From the NCBI GenBank assembly GCA_035235625.1, contig CP141143.1, forward strand, positions 27,662,592 to 27,726,591: DNA of 64,000 nt, read 5' to 3'. Position 1 is the stretch's first letter; each line of letters opens with the position of its first letter. Below, piece by piece: positions 35,909 to 49,572 of this stretch. Below the pieces are notes generated by a model that was given only the letters and a program-made list of their open reading frames with translations, was not told where the DNA came from and made no database searches. The DNA comes from Saururus chinensis. Its lineage: Eukaryota; Streptophyta; Magnoliopsida; Piperales; Saururaceae. The position numbers and the translations under genes were made by a program.

Positions 35909-38900
35909 AGATAGAGCGACTTAGAATTATTATATGTTTGTTTTGTAAACTAAAACATTTTGTGAACATTGTATGTAATTTGATGTGTTGATATTATTGT
36001 GTTTTATATGTTATTTGTGTAGAACATATGTGATGTTATACAAAGATAGATTTCACAATCCGGTGCAATTTGGCGGCATGAGTACCTATTTTCACAATCC
36101 GGTGCAATTTAATTAACATAATAGATATATGGCTAGTTAACTAAATAAAATATAGAAAATAATATTTTCACATTAAAAAATCACACGAGTTTTAACTGGT
36201 TCTACATAAGTGATCCCATACGAACTTTGTAGAGGGCCCATTTATGAAGTCCAATCAAAACATGTGTGAGTTTTTGTGGGTATTTTTGTTGTGAAAATAT
36301 CACTGTCCATAAAATATAGATGTTGTTAAATTTTATTTATTTGCTCGCAAGCGAACGAATCGTACCAAAGTATAATTAGCATAAGAAGATCGATCCCTCA
36401 AAAACTTGAAATCAGAAAACTAATTTTAATCTATATCAAGTAAACCCTGATCTCATTAATGACTGATAAAAATAGTACTAATGTAACTATAAGGAATTAA
36501 AGTAAATAATAAACAAAAATAAACTTAAATTACTAAATTTAACTAAATCACAAAAGAAAAAAGAAATTCAAGTAAAAGGTAAAAGCTGAAATTTAATTAA
36601 ACTAAGAAATCAATTAAAAGTGTTAAAAATATTAAATGATTAATTAACTAAGGTTTCATAATCCTCTCTTATTAACTTGTAAACTATCACATATGTGTTC
36701 ATTGATTTATTTCCCAAATATTACTCACAATAAATTTGGATTCAATTCTCTTTATCATGGAAAATTTCATCTTTTAAACCTTTAATCAAAATAATAAAGT
36801 TATGTTCTACCTCGCTTCAAAGGAATATAAGTTGTATCCACATGAATAAATCACAACTCATACCCAATTCTAATAATTAGCAATCTTAAACCAACCATTC
36901 AATTAATGAAGACTAATTTAAATCATGAGAAGAGTATGACTATAGTCATATCCAAGTTAAACCACTAATCAAATTGAGATAAGAACAAGTAACAATAATA
37001 GCCTTTAGAAATTTAACAAAATCACATAGATTAGAAATCTCTACAAAATTTAATAAGAGGTTCATCTTGGCCTTAGTCAAGAAAACTAGTTACTCATTGA
37101 CATAATCTCCATTAAAAATTAAATAAACTTACGAGGATTGAAGAAAATAAATAAAAAGAAGACAACTTGGGTAGCTTTGATCCACATTAACCTTAAGCCA
37201 CTTCTGTTCATGCATTCTAGAATATGACCTCCGGTGGCAACACGCTTCTTCTAAAAGCTCCAACAGGTTTTTGCAATCTCTCTTCCCATCACTGTGTACT
37301 TTAAGATCCAACCTTCCAAGATGATAAAAATAACATTTGAGACCACCCTCTTGTCTAGAATTGAGTTTGGAATAAAATACCCAAGTTAATTTATGTGATT
37401 GAATCCAAATTGGGCATTGATTTTATTGATTTTTATAACTGCTTCACGTTTCTGCAATCTAGACAGTTTTGTCCAATTAAGTGTTTGAATTCATGTTTGG
37501 GAAGATGACTTCTATTCACTAGATAGTCTATATTCTTGTCTAGTTTTCTTCTCTGTTTATTAAGCTCTTCCGCTCATGGTCATATATATTTTCAACGTGC
37601 TCGCGTCTCCGAAAAGTTGTCCAAATCATTTGTAAGCATTCAAGAGTGTTGTGATTTTTAGCACATTGTCCAAGTGCCTTGAAAAGCGTGCTTTACCTAT
37701 AAAAGATAAACAATCAAATTTTAGACGTGTAAGACATAAATAGAATACCAACTTTGTTTAAATAAACTCCTAAACAAGTAACATTGCCTGAATTAATTAA
37801 TAATTAAATCACACTACTAATATCTATCTTAACACACATAAATTCTAATTAACCCTCAATTATCTAATCATACACTAGCAAATAAGGTAAAAAGACGTGT
37901 AAAATATATAAAAACCATGTATATCAAATACCTCCAAACCTATATTTTGCTAGTCCTCGACCAAAACAAAATAAAAATAACAGAAAACAAAACTAACTAC
38001 TCCATTTTCCTAGGAAATTGTGATTGCATTTAGCTTATGCAACAAGCCTTTAAACCCCTAGCTTACATTAGTAGATGAGTTATAGTCTTGTGTGGGTTTG
38101 CAGTGATATACCCATAAAATTTAAAACTAAAAAAATGAATGAAAATAAAATTGAAACCACAAAAAATTTACAAAACAACTCCTAAACATGTGACTTCATT
38201 TAACAGAATCAATTATAAGAGAGTGTAATGCAGAATACCACTTTCCTTCTAAAACAATAAATCATTCTAATAGCTTCATATTGGTGGCCAGTGTTCATAC
38301 ATAACATAATAGTTTTAAAAATAGACATTGCCAAGTAATTTTACAATCCCAATCTCATGAATTGAGCAATTCAATGTCTTATATCCACTCAACAATTATA
38401 TTTAGCACTTAAAAAATAGACATTGGCATCCAATCATCCTTAAGAGATCATAATAGAGAAGTATGCAAAACCTTCATTGAAAAGTAAAAAATACCTAGAT
38501 CACCTGATAACTCATTCTGGATATAACTGCAAAATGTACTATTTAGACTTTTATGCTCATCTCACATGACATGTGTAAGGCTTAGCCTTCTTAAGCTTTC
38601 TATAAAATCTATGAACAAGTGTTAGGCCAGTGACTCCCATTTTAGTTGGCTCAAGGCACTAGGTGTTAAAGCACCCCTTATGCTTAACAACTTGAACCAA
38701 ATAGGCTACAAGGTTACACATGTTACAAATTAGTCAACTCTACCTTTGGACTTGAACACCCTATGCTTAGTGAGGCACGCCGAGGCCCGGTCCACTGAAT
38801 AGAGAGACTTTGATTTTTTAACTCTTTACAAATTTTACACTCATTTTTTTAAGCAGTAACCCTTTTGGTATCACATATTTTATTCACTTTGTTTGCTTCT

Positions 38901-39645
38901 TTTGATGAAGATTCATGAGCAATATTCGATTTAGAATTATGAGATTCTTCTTAGCTCAGTTGTTTTGTTGGCCACTTCATTGTTACCCTCTTGTATGCTC
39001 GATGATTTTTAGGTAATGGATAAGGTATGAGTAAAGATTGGGGAAATGGGCAATGGATAAAGTATGGGAAATTTTTTGAGAAGCCGGTATGGATGTAGGT
39101 AAAGTCTTTCCTGACCCATATCCTACCCATTGACAACCCTACTTGTAGAAGCATATATTGTTTTGTATGTCTTTAAGGAAGAGGGATAATTACTTCATTT
39201 TGTTACAATCCACTATCGAAAATTGATGGTGCTTTCGAAATGCACATGCTCTCAAATAGCATTGTTCTTTCTTTGGTAGTGTGTAGAAGGACTTCAAGTT
39301 TGAGTGTAAAATGAGTCGGGGTGATATAAGGGCTGACAAAGAGAAATGAAGAGGATTTCCTAATAGGGTGGGCACTTTTTCGGTTCTTTAAATTCTTGTT
39401 TTTTTTCTTCTATAAAGTGGTAGCCATTGGATATGAGAGAGTGATCACCATGCTAGAGAGAAAATGAATTTAGGACAAAGAAGACTTGACCCTTGGAAGC
39501 TGCCCTGCCCCGGAGATGATAACCATGTGAGATATGCCCAAAGGCCTTTCTAATGTTAGTTGCTTATGATTAGCTGAAAAGAAGGTGAACATAATAATAG
39601 GTAATTTTATCATTTATTGAGGTTGACGATGCTTTCAGATTAAGT
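35909..39645. other. Long AT-rich region, dispersed-repeat character, no gene found
   Basis: Near 36335 is 'gctcgcaagcgaacgaatcgtaccaaag', a type of phrase I associate with a common dispersed plant repeat. Beyond that there are only short frames, for example a 60-codon minus-strand frame at 37129-37311, none recognised. No element ends could be set. Confidence 0.35.
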
Positions 39646-39647
39646 TA

Positions 39648-39731
39648 CACTCTCTTTGTCCCACATTAATAGCTCCATTTGATTTTTCAAAATGAAGTTT
39701 TTATAGAACTATTAATGTAGGATGGAGGGAA
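39648..39731. mobile_element. Short Stowaway-type MITE
   Basis: About 84 bp: CACTCTCTTTGTCCCACATT and AATGTAGGATGGAGGGAA arms flanked by TA. It shares the TTAATAGCTCCATTTG word with the elements at 1057 and 4992. Confidence 0.65.
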
Positions 39732-39738
39732 TATCATA

Positions 39739-41650
39739 TGTAACACCCTCATTTTTTCTGTAATTTTTGGTAATTTTTAGCACTTAGTTTTGAACCGATT
39801 AGGTGTAGAATCTGGTATACAAACTTGAGCTAGGCAAGACGCGTGCCGGACAAGTTTGCCAACCCATCCAATAGACAGCGGGTGGCGCCAAGTTTGAGGA
39901 TTGACTTAAATTGGTTGGATATAATTCTGATTTGATTTGGACTCTCTTATGGTGCATTCCGATTTGATTCGGGATAATATTAGAAAGAGTCTAAATGGAG
40001 AGGGTGTTTCCCAACCTAGGACTCTCCCTATTTAGACCCCCCCTCTCTCTCACTACAACAAAAATAACCTTTTGCAACAAATGTGTTTGTAATGCAAATA
40101 ATTTTGTTGCTAATAGTGAGCTTTTGCAACAAAATTTTCTAAATGTTGCAATAACTCTTCTTTAACTTGGTTAAACCCCCTTTATCCTCTCTTCTTTTCT
40201 ATTCTCCCCCTTGTTCCTCTCTTGTTTCTCCATAATTCTCCATTGTTCTCTTGACTAAATCATTCGATACCCTTGGAATGCCCTAGACATTAGGATTCCC
40301 CACCATTAGAGTACCAAATTGATGAGTTCCTTCAACTTGCAAGCCACATAGGATTTCCTTAATCCTTGCAAACCATACTTTTTGCCATCCTTTTGAAAGC
40401 TCATGTAATTATACTATTGTTATTACTTTTTCTAAAACATATAAACCATCAAATACCAAAATGAGTCATTCCAATTTATGTGAAATGACCATTCTTAATA
40501 ATATAAGAAAATATTTTTTAGTAGGTGTTCCTTTCAATTAATGTGAAATGAATATTCTAAATAATATAAAACATGATTTTATAATTAGCCCTTATTATCA
40601 CAATTTAATGAGTTGACTATTTTGGATAGGAATTCCAAAAAAGAAAATAACATAGCATAAAAGATAGCTAATATATATAAATTCCAAGCATTGAAATTAT
40701 ATGAATACAATTCTAAAAGATATCAAACACATTTGCAGACTAGACAAAATTAAAAATTTGACACTTGGGAATTTTCTAAATTTCCAAACTTAGCCACATA
40801 GAAAATAGTGACGTTAACCCTTATCCCTTCTCAGTAAAATAATGTCTTATGTAGATAGAGTTTAGGTCAAAACTTTGAAGTTAGAAAATAGACCGAAAAA
40901 TCTTTGATATTCCCAAAATGTGCATATTGGAGTTGAGATGAGGAAATTATGGCAGATGTGACATCTGAGGATTTTCTGAGTTCACGAAGAAAATAGTGAG
41001 TTTGACCCTTAGATCTTCTCAATAGAATAATTTCTGCTATAGATGGAGTTTAGGTTTGCAACAGTAATAAAATTAGACATAGTTACTTTTGAAATGCCAC
41101 TAAGAACACGCATGTCAGAGTTCAAATGAAGAATTTATGGTCAATCAAAGTTGCATTTGAGGTGTTGTTTGTGACCAACTGATGCAATACTGACGTATCG
41201 ATGGTTGTGTCAGTGAAACTTGATTTTTATTGTTAATGGGGTTGCTAACGATTGGGGCAGTTATGCTAACAAACTTAAATACTAGCCTGTTTGATGGTTA
41301 TGTACTAGACTTCCGTTCTTACTCCCTTATAAATAACCTTTGGCACCCCTAAGACTCCTGTTGTTTTAAAAAAAATCACAAAGTCAAAAGGGAGGAAGGC
41401 AAGGGCATGCCGAAATAGGAAGAATTATGGGTGGGAATGAATTCTATAGAGTAGGAAAGACAATGAGCATGAAAAAGAGTCCCATTTTATATAAAAGGTC
41501 AGATTGCTGAACCTTAAATTGATCATGTATTACATCATGTAGAATCTTGTTTAGAATGATGTTAAGGTTATTGGACAAATTTGGATTTGGATTAGTTGCT
41601 GACATGTACCACGCTTGTGATACATGCATTTATTGATCTTGTAATACCAC
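39739..41650 (+). mobile_element. Probable LTR-derived sequence (TGTAACACCC start)
   Basis: TGTAACACCCTCATTTTTTC at 39739 looks like a gypsy-type LTR start. The following 1.9 kb has no coding sequence. No convincing CA end with matching flank (TCATA) was found, so the extent is approximate. Confidence 0.35.
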
Positions 41651-42829
41651 ACTTGTTAATTTTAGCATGCATTTATCAAATTTCGTTATGAATCTTGAAG
41701 AATTTGATTTCATATATATATTTGTATTAGTGTACACTATGATTTGATTATATCCATAGAGTTTTACAACTTGTTCATGGGAGATTTCCATTTAGAGGCA
41801 ATGTAGTATTCAATTAATTATTTTGCTTTGTCCATCAACACATTCATTGATACACATTGATGGGGGTGTTGATGGTTAGGAGAAGATAACCAGTTGTTGA
41901 CATTGACCCATGAGGGTGCATTGGTGTTATATTGGGCATTTACATGGGGACTAATACATTGATGGTGGCATCAATGAACCAAACTTGCAGTAGTCTTGTA
42001 ACGACCCACAATTTTTTAAAGCTAATGAAAACATAACTATTTGGCCTATAATGAGTTTTTGGGCCCAATAACCATTTTAATTGAAATTTAAATAATTTTG
42101 ACCCTTATTATTTTAAAGGAACTATTATGTCTCCGATAGGGTTTCGAGAGAGGAGTGTAATGAGCCCAAGTACGTGTAAATCAAATGTCAGGATCATAGG
42201 CTACAACATCGAGAAATATGTCATGGGTGGGCATCACTTTAAAAATGCTGGATAATATACCCATATGGGTTTTGTTTCATAGAGCTCATCGATATGAGTT
42301 CATTCATATCAAGAACACACGAATTGAGTTCAGGGCAGGGAGTTATGACAATTCGAATTTTTGAAATCATATTAAATAAAAAGATGATTTATTGCATCAA
42401 TGCGTTAGAAGACGTGTGTGGCACCGATGAGCACCATGCATCATCTCAAAGAGGCCTAGCAAAAGGGAGCAGATTGTGCCATGTGGCATGTATTCGTAGT
42501 TTACCCTCCCCTATAAAAGAGAGACTTCTTCATTTTGTCACGCCTCCAACTCTTCTCCGAGTGATTTACCCATCTCTAGACCTTCGTTAGCCTATTTGAA
42601 AAGAAAACAAGGGTGCTCTACGTTGTGGGAGGATTAATTTTATTAGATACACACTCCTCCTTTTCCTCTGACCCTATTAAACGTATCTAAACTTTATTTT
42701 CTCCATTCTAGAGCCATTTCAACCTATTTAAGCCTATTTAAGAGGTGAACTTAGCTAAATCGAGGATGCTCCATGCCATGAGAAGGTTAGTTTTAAGTGA
42801 TGATTACCCTAGAGAGGATAAAGTCCCAA

Positions 42830-43015
42830 AGTGAGGAGACGTTTTGCCTATTGCCTTCAAGCCTCTAGGAGAACAATTTTTGAAGTAAGGGGAGATTTTG
42901 CCCGCTGCCTCTAAGCCCTCAAGGGAAGAAAGTTCCGAGGCAAGGAGAGACTATGCCCGCCCCCTCTAGGCTTCAAAGGGAGAACGCCCTTTAAGACAGG
43001 GAGGCTCTGACCGCC
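42830..43015 (+). repeat. Purine-rich minisatellite in LTR (about 58-bp units)
   Basis: Three units of the type AAGGGGAGATTTTGCCCGCT followed by GCCTCTAAGCCCTCAAGGGA. Same family as the arrays at 15140, 19500 and 60430. Confidence 0.65.
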
Positions 43016-43425
43016 ACTACCTCCTAAATGTATGCTTTAATGTATGCTTATTGACATGAATGCATGTTTGGAATGCATATTTTCCTAAATCATTGTTGAC
43101 TTATCTTGCACAAATACATGTTATGCATCTTTTAAAATAGTTCTAATTGGCTTGAGATTATTTGACGAGTTTTTTGATGTTTTGAGTCTTCGAAGTCTGT
43201 CGATAGTAATTTGGTATAAAACCCAAAAGCAATCAATTCTTGATTCTAATGTTTTGAGTCTTTGGATTCTCTGGGTAGTTATTTAGTATAAAGCCCAAAA
43301 ACTAACAATTATAAATACCTTCCTATTAAGGCATATGGTGCATTCATGAAATGGGATATCGTAGGAAGATTTGTTCCATTCTAATCATGTTGCTCCACAA
43401 TCACGGTATACATCGCTTCGGTATT

Positions 43426-43550
43426 GAATGAATGATTTATCAGAATCTGTGAATGAATGATTTATCTGATTCTGTGAATGAATGATTTATCTGATTCTGT
43501 GAAAGATTTATTGGATTTAGTGAATGAATGATTTGTTTAATTTGCCGACA
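43426..43550 (+). repeat. 25-bp tandem repeat GAATGAATGATTTATCTGAT...
   Basis: Units at 43426-43450, 43451-43475 and 43476-43500 (the last two identical), then a shorter degenerate unit and a further GAATGAATGATTT at about 43522. Confidence 0.9.
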
Positions 43551-43680
43551 GTAGTTATTTTTTTATGTTGACTTTGATATATGAGTGCATATTTAGTTGA
43601 AAATACTTGAGCATTGCATATACGATGTTATGTTTTATAAAATGGCCTTAGATATTAAGCAAAACTACGTCTGTAACCGT

Positions 43681-44815
43681 TCTTATTGGAATAACATTGG
43701 AGATTTTATCCAATAAGTACTTAGATGAACACCATAGCGATGTTGGCCTAATTCAAAAATTGATAAGAATCATATTTTAGAAATTAGTACCGAAGGATCG
43801 TCATACCTCTTGCACACATATAAGGATCCTCGTGATTGAAAATAAATACAACATTTCTGACCTGTGGGTCTGGTTTCGCCCTTGCGTTGAGGTGCTCACA
43901 GACCTGAGTCATTACAAGTCTACCCATTGTCGACAGGGACCAAGTGTCATTGGTGATGTCGATGGCCATCAACTGATACCAACACATCAATGGGGTGACC
44001 AAGAACATTCTGATATATTTTTGAAACAACATTTTATGTGGTCTTTTGTTGGCCAATGAGAGATATTTTGGACAAACCTTACTTACATAATGAATTTTAG
44101 TAAATAGTGAAATACATGATAAAAGACATGTGAAGAGAGGGATACTAAGAAATGTTTCTTACATAATGAACGTGAGTAAACATTGAAACATATGATAAAA
44201 TACATGCAAAAAGAGGGATGATTAAAAATGCTATGACCATAGTGAAAAAGTTATCTATATATATATAGATTAGATTCTCCAAATTTTGCTTAAATTCTCT
44301 AAAACATGCCAAAATGGATCTAGGGGAAAAAATTTCTTACCATGAATTTTTCGTTGTTTTGGGTTTGTCCAAACTCTTATCTTTTGTTCTTTTAAGTCGG
44401 TTTAGGCAAGTTTTCAAGATAGGGGTTTCATTAATGGGTTAATTTTTGGGCTTCACAATACCAATTGAAGTGCTTGGCAAGTTCCTCCAACACTCTCGAA
44501 GATTCAAACTCTCCCGTGGCCCTTCTTGTAGCCCCCTCAACTGATTTTTTCTCAATTTTTCTTTGAATTTTTAAAAATCAAAATATAATGACCCCTGACC
44601 AAATCAAAGCCAAATCTTGAACTTGTCACTATGGCTTTGACAAGGTTTACTTTCACAATGAATGTAAGTAAATGCTAAAACACATGATAAAAGATATGTG
44701 GGGAAAAGGGTAAAGTAAACCCTAAGTTTCATCATACCAAAAGGGTACTGACATTGACCTGTTGTTGAAATATAAATCTTAAGGTCAATAGTACCAAGTG
44801 TCCTTATGGATTTTA
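43681..44815. mobile_element. Old dispersed repeat interrupted by solo LTR 3 (left part)
   Basis: The 'acataatgaacgtgagtaaacattgaaacatatgataaaa' motif occurs three times (about 44085, 44160, 44655), and again at 59290. The 'cataccaaaagggtactgacattg' segment at 44735 matches 59380. The repeat continues at 47899 after the inserted LTR. Confidence 0.5.
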
Positions 44816-47800
44816 TGTAGGAACTTTTATCTTGAACTGGTTTACATTCAAATTTAATTATTATTTAATGTTCATCATGTGGTTTAAGCCATTTCTAATT
44901 GATTTTAAGGATTTTTTTTCAAAATAAAGGTGGTTCCCAAAGGTTTTAATCAAAAGTAACTTCACTTTTATGAGTTTTAAGTGAATTTAGGTCAATTGCG
45001 AATTTTTAGTATTTTCTCAAATTTTTTGAAAATTAGGGTTTGGCGGGACCCCCTTGTGGGCCCATGGTTGAATTTGGGGTTTCTAATCCAAAACATCCTT
45101 GACATTAAAACAAGTCATTAGAAAATTTTTTAGAATTTTTCTGGTCTTAATTAGGGTTTAAATAGCCAAATTACCCACTTTTAGTTAAGAATTCTTTTTA
45201 TACCCCCAATTTTGATTAGGTCTAACCCCTTCCTTACTATAAAAGGAAAGGGCTGGCCTCTTTCCCATTTAGGAAATGGCTAAGCTAGGGAATCAAGAGC
45301 CTAATCCCCATTAGGCCCAAAGTGGAAGGTGATTTGAGGTGAGATTCTCCTAATCTTTTCTTAATCATTAGGGTTTTTCATAAACTTCTTCTAATCTCAT
45401 CTTTCTCCATTTGTTAATCTCATTTTCAAGTCATTAAGTCATTGATTTGCATCTCTACTTCAAACCCTAGTTTTCAAATTTTCTTTTTTAAGTCCCTAAA
45501 GCTCTAGATCTAAGATTTTTCCAATGATTTTCGGAGGAGATTAAGGAGCTAATCTGACCCAAAAAAAGAGGTGAATGGTAATGAGTTTTAATCCTCAGAC
45601 TTGTTGTACTTCAAATCTTGGTTTTGATGTGTTTTCTTTAATGGACTCCATGTTTAGTGCTTTAATGGTAAATTAGTAAAAACTCAATTTTTTATATTAA
45701 TTTCTCAGGGCTTTGATTGAAAATGGGTAGATTTAGCATTCTGGAAGGTTTGATTAAATTTTTATGATGTTTGAGGCTTTAAATGGAAGTTTTAAGTTTG
45801 TTTGATGGTGTCTCAGTTTGGTTTTCAAAATGAAGAAGACAAACCATATCTGCAGTTATAGCGATTGATTGCCCTTACAGGCCGATCGATCGGCCAAATA
45901 CCATTTCAGGCCAATTTTAAGGCCAGCCGATCAAACGCCCTTATAGGCTGATCAAACGGCTATACAACATATTTTGAGCTTTTTATTTCCTATGCTTTAT
46001 TTCGGTATTTTTACTCCCAAATGCTGTTTTTAATATTTATGTGGAGTGTTTAAAGTTAGAATAAGCTACTGGAAAGGTATGCTATTTATGTTGGGAATTA
46101 TAAAGCATGTTTAAGTATTATATGGAAGTACATGTTGATGGATAGACATGTTAGTATGATATATCTTGAATTTATGGTTGATGACTTTCTTATGTTTAAG
46201 CATGTTTCCAACAAGGTCATTGTACGACAATGATTTAATGTGCCTTCTTATTGTATGAATAAATTGTGGGTGAATGGTGGTACTATGTTCTAGTTTCGTG
46301 CATGCATTAAATATGCTTGTAGGAATTTAGCATTAAACTTCACTTGATTGAAATGATGGTTTTGAATGGATTTTATCAATGATTTCAGTTAAGAAATATG
46401 TTTAGACTTTATCACAGCATGTGTGTATTGCCTTGTGAGCTATTGACAAAGCATGGTCACACGGTTAGGAATGTATGAACACACACATGTGGGGATTAAT
46501 CATGGAAATTATTGTTATTTAGGACTCGATATGATGCATGTGGGGGGCTAATGGGAGCACGTTCCATGAATTATAATTCATGTAGAGATTTGCTCACGTA
46601 TGTATCATGTTGCATGTATCATGAAGCGGATTTCTTGAATGAGACTTTACTGAGGTTTAGCTGACGTGGGTCGATTGGAATACATATGTGTGAGAATTGT
46701 TTGCCGGATTAATCGATCGAAGGCTTAAATCGATTCGGTTTTATGTCTGAAAGGACGAGGTTTTATGTCCCTCGAGGACGGGTTTCCTCCCCAGGTTAAG
46801 AAGAACGGCAGTGCATAAGGAGATCAATTGTTTTGAGATCATCTGGACCTGAGAATCCAAGCTAGTGTTGCCGCATGCACCGGCTCACTAGGGGGTAGGA
46901 ATATACCCAAACCACAAAATTCCTTCGAAGTTTCCTGTTGGGGATAGCTCGGAGTGTGCGGGGACTACTCATGCTTCGGCCGATTGAGTAGGGTTGTTTT
47001 TATCGACTTGCATGGATCTGAAATGTGTGTTAGAGACACTTTATACGTAGGTTGATATATATAATGTTATGCATGATCTGAAATGTATGTTAGAGATACA
47101 TCTCATGTAGGTTTATGTAAGGTTATGCATGATCTAAAATGTATGTTAGAGATATATCTCATGCAGGTTTAGGTGATGTTGAAGCATGATTTGAATGTGT
47201 GTTTGAGACACCTCTCACGCTATGTCATAATGTGATTATTTATGCCCTGATTTTGATATATTTGATACTTGTATGCATGAATATCTATTCAGGGGTAATT
47301 AAGGGTTTGGTAAGGGAAGTAATCAGAAATAGGGATATCATGTGAAATCTGAATCTGAATTGTCATGATGCTATGCCGTAATGATTTTCTGATTAATGCT
47401 ACCGCTTTCAAACCATTACTGAGTTTTGTACTCACCCCTCTTTTGTGATTTATTTTGGGGCTGTACGGTGCGACATGCAGGACATCTTATATTAGGGACG
47501 ACATGGATACTCGTGGGTTTAGCCTTCGTGGCATTCTAATGATGTTTTATTTTCTAATTTTCTCGTGGTTAACATTAGAGAACATCATATGGTGGATTAT
47601 GTATTATGCTCGAGTTTATCTGCTTGTCTAAACTTTTCTGATTTTAAGCCATGTGTAGGCTTTGGAGATTATTATGTGGGTTTGTGTGAGGATTATGATA
47701 GTTTATTATCTTCTTCTTTATCCTTATTACTCTTGCTCAAAGGACGTGAGGTGCGCTACTCTGTTAGTTGAATCGCCCATTAGAGGGTCTAAGTCTTCCG

Positions 47801-47893
47801 CAATACGTTAATTCGTAAATTTTTGTTGCCCCCACGCGCTAACTGGCCCTTAGACTAGGTTCGGCTTGGGTTGGGCGGAGCCGGGGCATGACA
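44816..47893 (+). mobile_element. Solo LTR 3 (3078 bp), TSD TTTTA
   Basis: It begins TGTAGGAACTTTTATC and ends GGAGCCGGGGCATGACA, with a perfect 5-bp duplication TTTTA at 44811-44815 and 47894-47898. Homologous to solo LTR 1 but in the opposite orientation (shared TTAGGGTTTGGCGGGACCCC segment, both with a 56-60 bp array and a GGGGCRTGACA end). TATAAAAGG near 45240 marks the likely promoter about 420 bp from the start. No internal coding region. Confidence 0.92.
47015..47240. repeat. 56-60 bp tandem repeat inside solo LTR 3
   Basis: Units start (GATCTGAAATGT and variants) at 47015, 47075, 47131 and 47188. Complementary to the 10343-10580 array. Confidence 0.85.
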
Positions 47894-47898
47894 TTTTA

Positions 47899-48861
47899 AG
47901 AGTGAGTCTATTTAGCCACATAGAGGAAATTCATGATATGAAAAAGGACTATGGGTTTCCAACATCCCTAAGTGGTAGAGCCTCTCCCCAAGGATAGGGT
48001 ATTTGTTTGAAACAAGTCCATAATCTTCAAAGAGGCATGGCTATTGTGCAACATGAAATATGGTGTCTCGACAATCATGAAAGGCTAAAATGTTCGGCCA
48101 CTTGGGTCTATGAGTAATTGAAGGTCATAACTTCATGACATGGATAGAGTGAACAATAGTCTTCAATAAGAGTCTAAATCTAGTTTATGGTATGCATTAT
48201 AGGAGTCAAAGGAACCTCTTTGATGTTTCCACAACATGGTGTACATTAAAAGAGTTAGAGGAACTTCCTTGATATTATCATGGTATTAGTTGTCATCCCA
48301 CCTTAGAGTTGAGGGTTGGGTAATTAGTGATCCTGAAATGACAACTTAAGACTATGTATTTCTATATATATATAAACATTATGAGCATAGTAAATTGTGT
48401 ATGTGGTTTATTGTTTAGCCATCTTACTGGGTATACTCATATACTTAGCATCTATATAGTACATGTACCTTGTAGGATTAAAGTTCTTTTGGAAAATAGT
48501 AAATGTGGCAAAGATGACATTGTCAGGCCACTTAAAATGTTTATTGTATTTAATAGTTATTGTGTTCATGAGTGAATAAATTATAGGCATGTGAGTGCCA
48601 ATCTATTTACATTAGTGTGTAATATGATATTTAGACATATACTTGAGCTGGAGACTATTGGTTTGTAATATGGTTTATTGATAAAAACTATCGTACTCTG
48701 ATTTGGTATTTATATGCTAAAATAATGAGTAGTTTATACCCCGAGATATTTTGACCGAAATGCTTCCTAGCTACCACCGCCTAATGAAGTAAGTAGAGTA
48801 CTTCTTCTGTTCAATACTTGGATATTTAATTGTTAATGCTCCAATTTTCAACAAATTCCAC
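47899..48861. other. Old dispersed repeat (right part) and unassigned DNA
   Basis: 'gagtctatttagccacatagaggaaattcatgatatgaaaaa' matches 59460-59500, showing that this continues the repeat cut at 44815. No gene. Confidence 0.45.
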
Positions 48862-48869
48862 CTTCTAAG

Positions 48870-49564
48870 CATGGAAGGCCGTATCGGTCGGTACGGGTGC
48901 ATATCGGCCGATACGTACCCGTATCGGCCGGTACGGGTGCATATCGGCCGATACGTACCCATATTGGTCGATATCAGTACGGTACGGGGGGCGATACATC
49001 CCCCACATAAAAAATCGGTACGTAACGGCCGTACCGTATCGATACAGCCGATACGTTATTTAAAAATTAATTTTTTATTAAAAAATTAATTTTTTTTAAA
49101 AAAAATTTTAATTTTTTTCTTTAAAAACAAAAACACAATTCAAACCCAATTTCTTTAAAATTTTAAGTTTTTGTTATATTAAAAATAATATTTTTAAAGT
49201 TATATGAGATCAATACGGGTAGGTTCATGCAATTTATATAATTATTTTTTACATATAGTGCTCCACAAATATATATTTATTTAAACATACAACTTAGACT
49301 CATATTAAGTATATTATTTATTTTTAAAATAAACTAATTTTAAAGTACTTAATATGAAAAGGAATGAGTAATAAGTTGATACGGTATTATACGGTCTTAT
49401 TATGATCTAAAAGAAGTATTATAATATTATATTATTAGTTATAATATTTTTTTATATTTATACAAGGGTTTATGCCCGTTTCGGCGCGTACCAAGCGTAT
49501 CATCGGCGCGTACCTGTATCCATAGTCATCGATACTCTCATCCGTATCGATACGGCCTTCCATG
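48870..49564. mobile_element. hAT-type non-autonomous element, copy 2
   Basis: 695 bp, starting CATGGAAGGCCGTATCGG and ending CGATACGGCCTTCCATG, with the perfect 8-bp duplication CTTCTAAG (48862-48869, 49565-49572). The first 170 bp contain about a dozen CGTATCGG/CCGATACG words in both orientations, plausible transposase-binding subterminal repeats. It is younger-looking than copy 1, since CpG words are kept. Confidence 0.92.
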
Positions 49565-49572
49565 CTTCTAAG

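Larger units (their letters stand above)
41998..43680 (+). mobile_element. Gypsy-type LTR remnant (TGTAACGACCC)
   Basis: It starts TGTAACGACCC at 41998. It shares GGGCCCAATA, TCAGGATC-ATAGGCTAC, GGTGGGCATCACTTTAAA and AAGAACACACGAATTGAG blocks with the LTRs at 14462 and 20166. A TATAAAAG lies at 42512-42519, and the purine-rich minisatellite at 42830-43015. The right end is not resolved. Confidence 0.6.

Noticed and set aside
39739-41535. A further solo LTR ending at ATTACA|TCATG
   Set aside because: The flanks TCATA and TCATG match in only four of five bases and the end sequence is not LTR-like.
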